A stretch of 64,000 nt of DNA from Pseudomonas sp. ICMP 561 (GTDB lineage Bacteria; Pseudomonadota; Gammaproteobacteria; Pseudomonadales; Pseudomonadaceae): assembly GCF_002699985.1 (NCBI RefSeq), contig NZ_LKBT01000023.1:343520-407519 (forward strand), read 5' to 3'. This document shows, in pieces, positions 60,429 through 64,000 of the stretch. The position numbers and the translations under genes were made by a program. Every line of letters starts with the position of its first letter. The stretch's first letter is position 1. Below the pieces are notes generated by a model, which saw only the letters and a list, made by a program, of their open reading frames with translations, was not told the origin of the DNA and did no database searches.

Positions 60429-61094
60429 TTAGCGCTGCATTGTGATCTCAACTGACTGCGCAAGAACCGAGCGGTTACCCGCACGGTCGGTTACGTGGTA
60501 AGTAATATTTACCCGGTCACTGAACAGGCCTTCAAGAAACTCCTGAGTGAAGGAAATTTCGATGGGGCTGGTGGTGAGGTTTTCCGGTTGAACGCGGTAG
60601 GTTGGACCTTGAATCCCGTTGCAGACCGTCTGGATCAAGTCGCCGGGTTCCATGCCTGCGTAGCTTGGGATTTTTGCATTCAGGAAGTCCCCAAAGCTGA
60701 CGCTTGCGAATATGGCAGGCGCCAGCAGAGCAGCGCCTGGGGAGGTTCGATCAACGATCAGCGAGGTGGTTGCAGAATCACTACTCACGCCATTTTCATT
60801 GTTGGTGGCCCTAAGGCCCAACCTGTAAATACCGTCATTCAGCAAATGTTCGGGATCGAGAACCATCGAAATAATATCCCCTGAGGTGTCGCTATCGGAC
60901 ATGGTCCAGATTGCGCCGACCAACTCACCATTTAGCATCAGCTGTACGTAATAACCTGGGTACGTAAATTCCCAGAGGCGGAACTCAACATCAATAGGGT
61001 TGTTTAAAGTACTTACCCGTAGCAGTCCGTCAACGGGATCGGCGGCGGGTACGAACGGGACTGGAAGTCCGCTTTTGGTAATGTGTTTGCTCAT
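60429..61094 (-). CDS. Single-module Ig-like protein (module A)
   Basis: The ATG at 61094, with GGAG about ten bases before it, gives 221 residues. The whole protein corresponds to module A of the two large paralogues: LNNPIDVEFRLWEFTYPGYYVQLMLNGELVG, LLNDGIYRLGLRATNNENGVSSDS, LIVDRTSPGAALLAPAIF, IPSYAGMEPGDLIQT, ISFTQEFLEGLFSDRVNITYHVTDRAGNRS. The conserved VQNGLTxAEL stretch is replaced by VSFGDFLNAKI, so this copy has diverged. It has no signal peptide. Function unknown. Confidence 0.72.
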   Translation of the reverse strand: MSKHITKSGLPVPFVPAADPVDGLLRVSTLNNPIDVEFRLWEFTYPGYYVQLMLNGELVGAIWTMSDSDTSGDIISMVLDPEHLLNDGIYRLGLRATNNENGVSSDSATTSLIVDRTSPGAALLAPAIFASVSFGDFLNAKIPSYAGMEPGDLIQTVCNGIQGPTYRVQPENLTTSPIEISFTQEFLEGLFSDRVNITYHVTDRAGNRSVLAQSVEITMQR

Positions 61095-61294
61095 TTCTTT
61101 TACTCTCCAGATCACGCCTCTAATTCAGCGCAACCATCAATTAATTGAAGTATTCAGAACCCGCCCCTAAAAATATCCACTTGTGCAGTAGTTATCTATG
61201 TGAGGTGAACTCTGAAAATCAACTAATCGGAACCCGCTCTGCCTGTCAACGCCACGCACACCAAAAATCAACCAAACACACCCTATCTATTTAC

Positions 61295-61313
61295 TTTCAG
61301 AAGTTGCCTACAA
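61295..61313. promoter_or_regulatory. Copy of the 57044 motif upstream of the module-A gene
   Basis: TTTCAGAAGTTGCCTACAA matches the motif at 57044-57062 at 18 of 19 positions. It lies about 200 bp upstream of the module-A gene start. The rest of the AT-rich gap 61095-61368 shows no convincing gene. Confidence 0.45.
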
Positions 61314-61368
61314 TCTACTTCATTAATTGTGTAGTCCTGGGGGATCGCTTTACGCTTCAATAGCCAAT

Positions 61369-61405
61369 AAAAAACCCCGGCAGAACATGTCTGTCGGGGT
61401 TTTTT
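61369..61405. terminator. Intrinsic terminator after aer
   Basis: AAAAAACCCCGGCAG pairs with CTGTCGGGGTTTTTT around AACATGT. It lies 15 bp after the chemoreceptor stop and has A and T tracts on both sides, so it can work in both directions. Confidence 0.9.
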
Positions 61406-61420
61406 GATAACGCTCAATAA

Positions 61421-62986
61421 TCAGCGGTTGAAGCGTTCCACCAGTGAGTACTGAGAGTTGGCGGTGTCAGTCAGTTCGCCGCTGAGGATGGCCGAGCGTT
61501 GCGCTTCGCCGGAGGTCTGGTCGGCAAGGTGCGCGATGGTGGCGATGTTGCGGCTGATCTCTTCGGCGACCGAGCTTTGCTCTTCGGTAGCCGCGGCGAT
61601 CTGGGTGGTCATGTCGGTGATGTTGGCGACGGCTTCGCTGATGCCGACCAGCGCTTCATCGGCTTCCAGCACTTTGGCGACGCCTTCTTCCGCCTGACGA
61701 TGGCCGGTGTTCATGGTCTGCACGGCGGCGTTTGCCGTGCTTTGCAGCTTGGCGATCAGACCGTGGATCTGCCCGGTGGACTCGGCGGTGCGCTGCGCCA
61801 GTTGGCGAACCTCGTCCGCGACGACGGCGAAGCCGCGACCCATTTCCCCGGCGCGTGCTGCTTCGATGGCCGCGTTGAGGGCCAGCAGGTTGGTCTGGTC
61901 GGCGATGCCTTTGATCACATCGACCACGCCGCCGATTTCATTGCTGTCCTGAGCCAGTTGGGTGACCGTCAGGCCGGTTTCGCCAACGGCCCGCGACAGG
62001 CGTTGAATGGCTTCGCGGGTTTCCCCGGCGATGTCGCGCCCGCGACTTGTCAGCTGGTTGGCTTGCTGAGTGGCATCGGCCGTGCGCTGCACGTGGCTGG
62101 CGACTTCCTGGGTGGTAGCGGCCATCTGATTGATAGCGGTGGCAACTTGCTCGGTCTCGACGCGCTGGCGTTCCAGACCACTGGAGCTGGAGTTGGCCAG
62201 GCTGTTGGACTGGCGCGCCTGACCGGTCAGTTGTTCGGCGGTGTCCTGCAGACGCGTCAGGCAGGTTTTCAAACGTGCTTCCTGACTGAGGATCGACATT
62301 TCCAGACGGGCCTGCGGGCCGCGGCTGTCGGTGTACATCTGCGCGATCAGCGGATCAGAAGTGGTCTGCTCGGCCAGGCGCAGCAGTCGCTTGATGCCAC
62401 GTTGCTGCCAGGACAGGCCCAGCAGGCCCAGCGGCACCGACAAACCGGCAGCCAAGGCGAAGCCCCAGCTGGTGTTGAGCCATACGCCGATCAGGAAGCT
62501 GAGCTGACTGACGAGGATGAATGGCAGCCAGTCCTGTAATACCGGCAGCCATTTGTCACGACCTGGAATGGCTGATTTTCCATTGTTCAGGCGGCCGTAA
62601 AGGGCTTCGGCCCGCCTGATCTGCTCAGCAGTCGGTTTAACCCGTACTGATTCGAAACCCACGACTTTCTGGTTTTCGAACATTGGCGTGACATAGGCGT
62701 TAACCCAGTAATGATCGCCATTCTTGCTGCGGTTTTTGACGATGCCCATCCACGGCAGGCCTTGCTTGAGCGTGCTCCACATATGTTCGAAAACCGCTGA
62801 CGGTACGTCTGGGTGGCGAACGGTGTTGTGGGGCGCGTTTAGCAGTTCTTCCCGAGAGAAACCACTGATTTCAACGAAGGCGTCGTTGCAGTAGGTGATC
62901 ACGCCGCGGGCGTCTGTGGTTGAAATCAAACGCTGTTGTGCTGGGAATGTCCGTTCGCGTTGAGTGATGGGCTGGTTATTACGCAT
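61421..62986 (-). CDS. aer: Aer-type energy-taxis chemoreceptor
   Basis: The ATG at 62986 (MRNNQPITQRERTFPAQQRL) gives 521 residues; the frame is open 17 codons further but Aer proteins begin at this point. A PAS domain (TTDARGVITYCNDAFVEISGFSREELLNAPHNTVRHPDVP ... NGDHYWVNAYVTP), which in Aer binds FAD, is followed by a hydrophobic hairpin (about 150-195), a HAMP-like region and a methyl-accepting signalling domain with the tip sequence IADQTNLLALNAAIEAARAGEMGRGFAVVADEVRQLAQRTAES. It steers swimming according to redox state, fitting the neighbouring respiratory genes, although a P. putida-like Anr box was not seen upstream. Confidence 0.92.
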   Translation of the reverse strand: MRNNQPITQRERTFPAQQRLISTTDARGVITYCNDAFVEISGFSREELLNAPHNTVRHPDVPSAVFEHMWSTLKQGLPWMGIVKNRSKNGDHYWVNAYVTPMFENQKVVGFESVRVKPTAEQIRRAEALYGRLNNGKSAIPGRDKWLPVLQDWLPFILVSQLSFLIGVWLNTSWGFALAAGLSVPLGLLGLSWQQRGIKRLLRLAEQTTSDPLIAQMYTDSRGPQARLEMSILSQEARLKTCLTRLQDTAEQLTGQARQSNSLANSSSSGLERQRVETEQVATAINQMAATTQEVASHVQRTADATQQANQLTSRGRDIAGETREAIQRLSRAVGETGLTVTQLAQDSNEIGGVVDVIKGIADQTNLLALNAAIEAARAGEMGRGFAVVADEVRQLAQRTAESTGQIHGLIAKLQSTANAAVQTMNTGHRQAEEGVAKVLEADEALVGISEAVANITDMTTQIAAATEEQSSVAEEISRNIATIAHLADQTSGEAQRSAILSGELTDTANSQYSLVERFNR

Positions 62987-63090
62987 GAGCTGTCCGATCC
63001 GCTGGGGCTTTGTGACTTTATCGACAAAAATACTCATTTATTGAGCGTTTTTGCCAAATGACCCACAAGTCACGGACGCCAATGACTGAT

Positions 63091-63882
63091 TTAGCGGTTA
63101 AAAACCGGATATGTGAAGAGGCTGAAATGCAGCAGATTGAGCCCGAAATGTGTCGCCACTGCTGCCTGTAGTCCGCCAAAGCGATAGGCAAGGCCATAGC
63201 CTGTTCCGGCGATCCCTGCGAGAAGTGCCCATTGCCATCCGCTTCCCAGATGGGCCAGGCCGAACAGCGCGGATGCTGCAAAAAGCGCCAGCGTTGGCCC
63301 GTAAGGGAAGCGTTGCAGCAGGCGCTGAAAACCGCCCTGTAGATAGGCGCGAAAGAACAGCTCTTCAGTGAGGGTGACCAGTAACAGATTGTTCAACAGC
63401 CATAGCACGCCTTGCGCTGGCCATTTTGGCGACCAGCCGGTGACGCCCAGCATGACTGCCAGTGTCATGCAGACCGAGCTTGTACCTAGCAAGGTCAGCA
63501 CTGCGGTTTTCAATGCTCGCCTTGCCGGTATTGCCGGTAACAGCCACGGACAGGCCAGCACGATCCAGAAGCCGATCAGTGGTTTGTCCAGATAGAAGTA
63601 CATCGAGAAGGGTGCTGCTTCGGGGGAAAGGCGTTGAGCCGCGATGACCCGCTCACTGAAGAAGCCGGGCAGCCAGTGAATCGCCAACCCGAAGGCGAGG
63701 GCGATGAACAACCCGTGACCGAAGCACACGATCGTCCGCTGGCTGAATTGCGTCACGCAGATGCCTGCCATTACCAGCAGCCCGAAAGTCACCGCTGCTG
63801 GCAGGCTGAGGTCGCCAAAGCTCAGGGCAATGCAATAGCCGAGGGTGAGTAAAGTCAGACTGGTCCAGCGTATCGCCGGCAT
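63091..63882 (-). CDS. CPBP-family intramembrane metalloprotease
   Basis: The ATG at 63882, preceded by CAGGAGCAACC, gives 263 residues; an upstream in-frame start at 63963 would add 27 residues not typical of a membrane protein. About eight hydrophobic segments are visible. The CPBP (Abi/CAAX) motifs are present: TEELFFRAYLQG (Glu-Glu and Arg), the FGLAHLGSGW histidine motif and THFGLNLLHF near the C-terminus. The family includes CAAX proteases and bacteriocin-immunity proteins; the bacterial substrate here is unknown. Nothing else was recognised in 63883-64000. Confidence 0.88.
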   Translation of the reverse strand: MPAIRWTSLTLLTLGYCIALSFGDLSLPAAVTFGLLVMAGICVTQFSQRTIVCFGHGLFIALAFGLAIHWLPGFFSERVIAAQRLSPEAAPFSMYFYLDKPLIGFWIVLACPWLLPAIPARRALKTAVLTLLGTSSVCMTLAVMLGVTGWSPKWPAQGVLWLLNNLLLVTLTEELFFRAYLQGGFQRLLQRFPYGPTLALFAASALFGLAHLGSGWQWALLAGIAGTGYGLAYRFGGLQAAVATHFGLNLLHFSLFTYPVFNR

Positions 63883-64000
63883 GGTTGCTCCTGGAATCCG
63901 TTCGCGCGTGTCGCTTCGGGCCGCTTGCAGAGTGCTGGTGTTTAAGCGGGCGCCAAGCTTCACTGATCCTGCGTGTTCATTTCCAGTTCTTTTGTCAGTG

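Noticed and set aside
61145..61363. 72-residue open frame upstream of aer
   Set aside because: No ribosome site, AT-rich intergenic composition and no protein-like pattern; it also contains the repeated 19-nt motif.
61499..62539. 346-residue open frame opposite aer
   Set aside because: Gly/His-rich shadow of the conserved chemoreceptor signalling domain.

Overview
The window is a chromosomal segment of a Pseudomonas, most likely of the fluorescens/syringae lineage. The order dnaX-ybaB-(oxidoreductase)-recR-apt-anr-hemN-ccoS/I/H/G followed by two back-to-back ccoNOQP operons is typical of the genus. Intergenic gaps carry many hairpin repeats bounded by GTAGGA...TCCTAC, as in pseudomonad genomes. 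No rRNA, tRNA, CRISPR array, transposase or phage gene was seen.

Layout. 1-190: tandem repeat. 0.2-1.6 kb: kptA and a frameshifted glutathione S-transferase. 1.6-8.1 kb: a two-component system (RstB/RstA-like) divergent from a two-gene RND efflux operon without an outer-membrane partner. 8.4-9.8 kb: a leucine-rich-repeat/zinc-ribbon protein and an orphan. 10-11.7 kb: DUF2231 membrane protein and a sorbosone-dehydrogenase-like lipoprotein. 11.9-16.1 kb: a FecI/FecR/TonB-receptor iron-uptake set behind a Fur-box-like site. 16.6-26.5 kb: a large hybrid PAS histidine kinase, a small lipoprotein, two diguanylate cyclases, an MFS exporter, an EthD-like protein and a DinB-like protein. 26.9-29.4 kb: a Tat-exported phosphoesterase and a periplasmic solute-binding protein. 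29.6-34.5 kb: the dnaX-ybaB-recR replication/repair block. 34.8-51.7 kb: apt, then a microaerobic respiration region (anr, hemN, cbb3 oxidase maturation genes and two complete cbb3 oxidase operons). 51.7-52.9 kb: a hydrolase and an orphan. 53.0-61.1 kb: the most unusual part, four related Ig-like modular proteins around a classical autotransporter. 61.4-63.9 kb: an Aer-type energy-taxis receptor and a CPBP-family membrane protease.

How it works together. The anr-hemN-cco block forms one physiological unit. Anr senses low oxygen, and Anr-box-like sites (TTGAT-N4-ATCAA) lie before hemN, before ccoG and before the second ccoN, the last inside the neighbouring hydrolase gene. No such site was found before the first ccoN, which fits one oxygen-controlled and one housekeeping cbb3 oxidase. 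HemN supplies haem, CcoI/CcoG/CcoS/CcoH handle copper and assembly.

The Ig-like/autotransporter cluster is the best candidate for an undescribed system. Three proteins share an N-terminal two-domain module, a second W-rich module recurs in three of them, two adjacent genes look like a split version of the larger ones, and none has a recognisable signal peptide. The same 19-nt motif occurs upstream of the autotransporter and upstream of the small Ig-like genes. Their function is unknown; surface association is only an inference from the neighbouring autotransporter and the Ig-like fold pattern.
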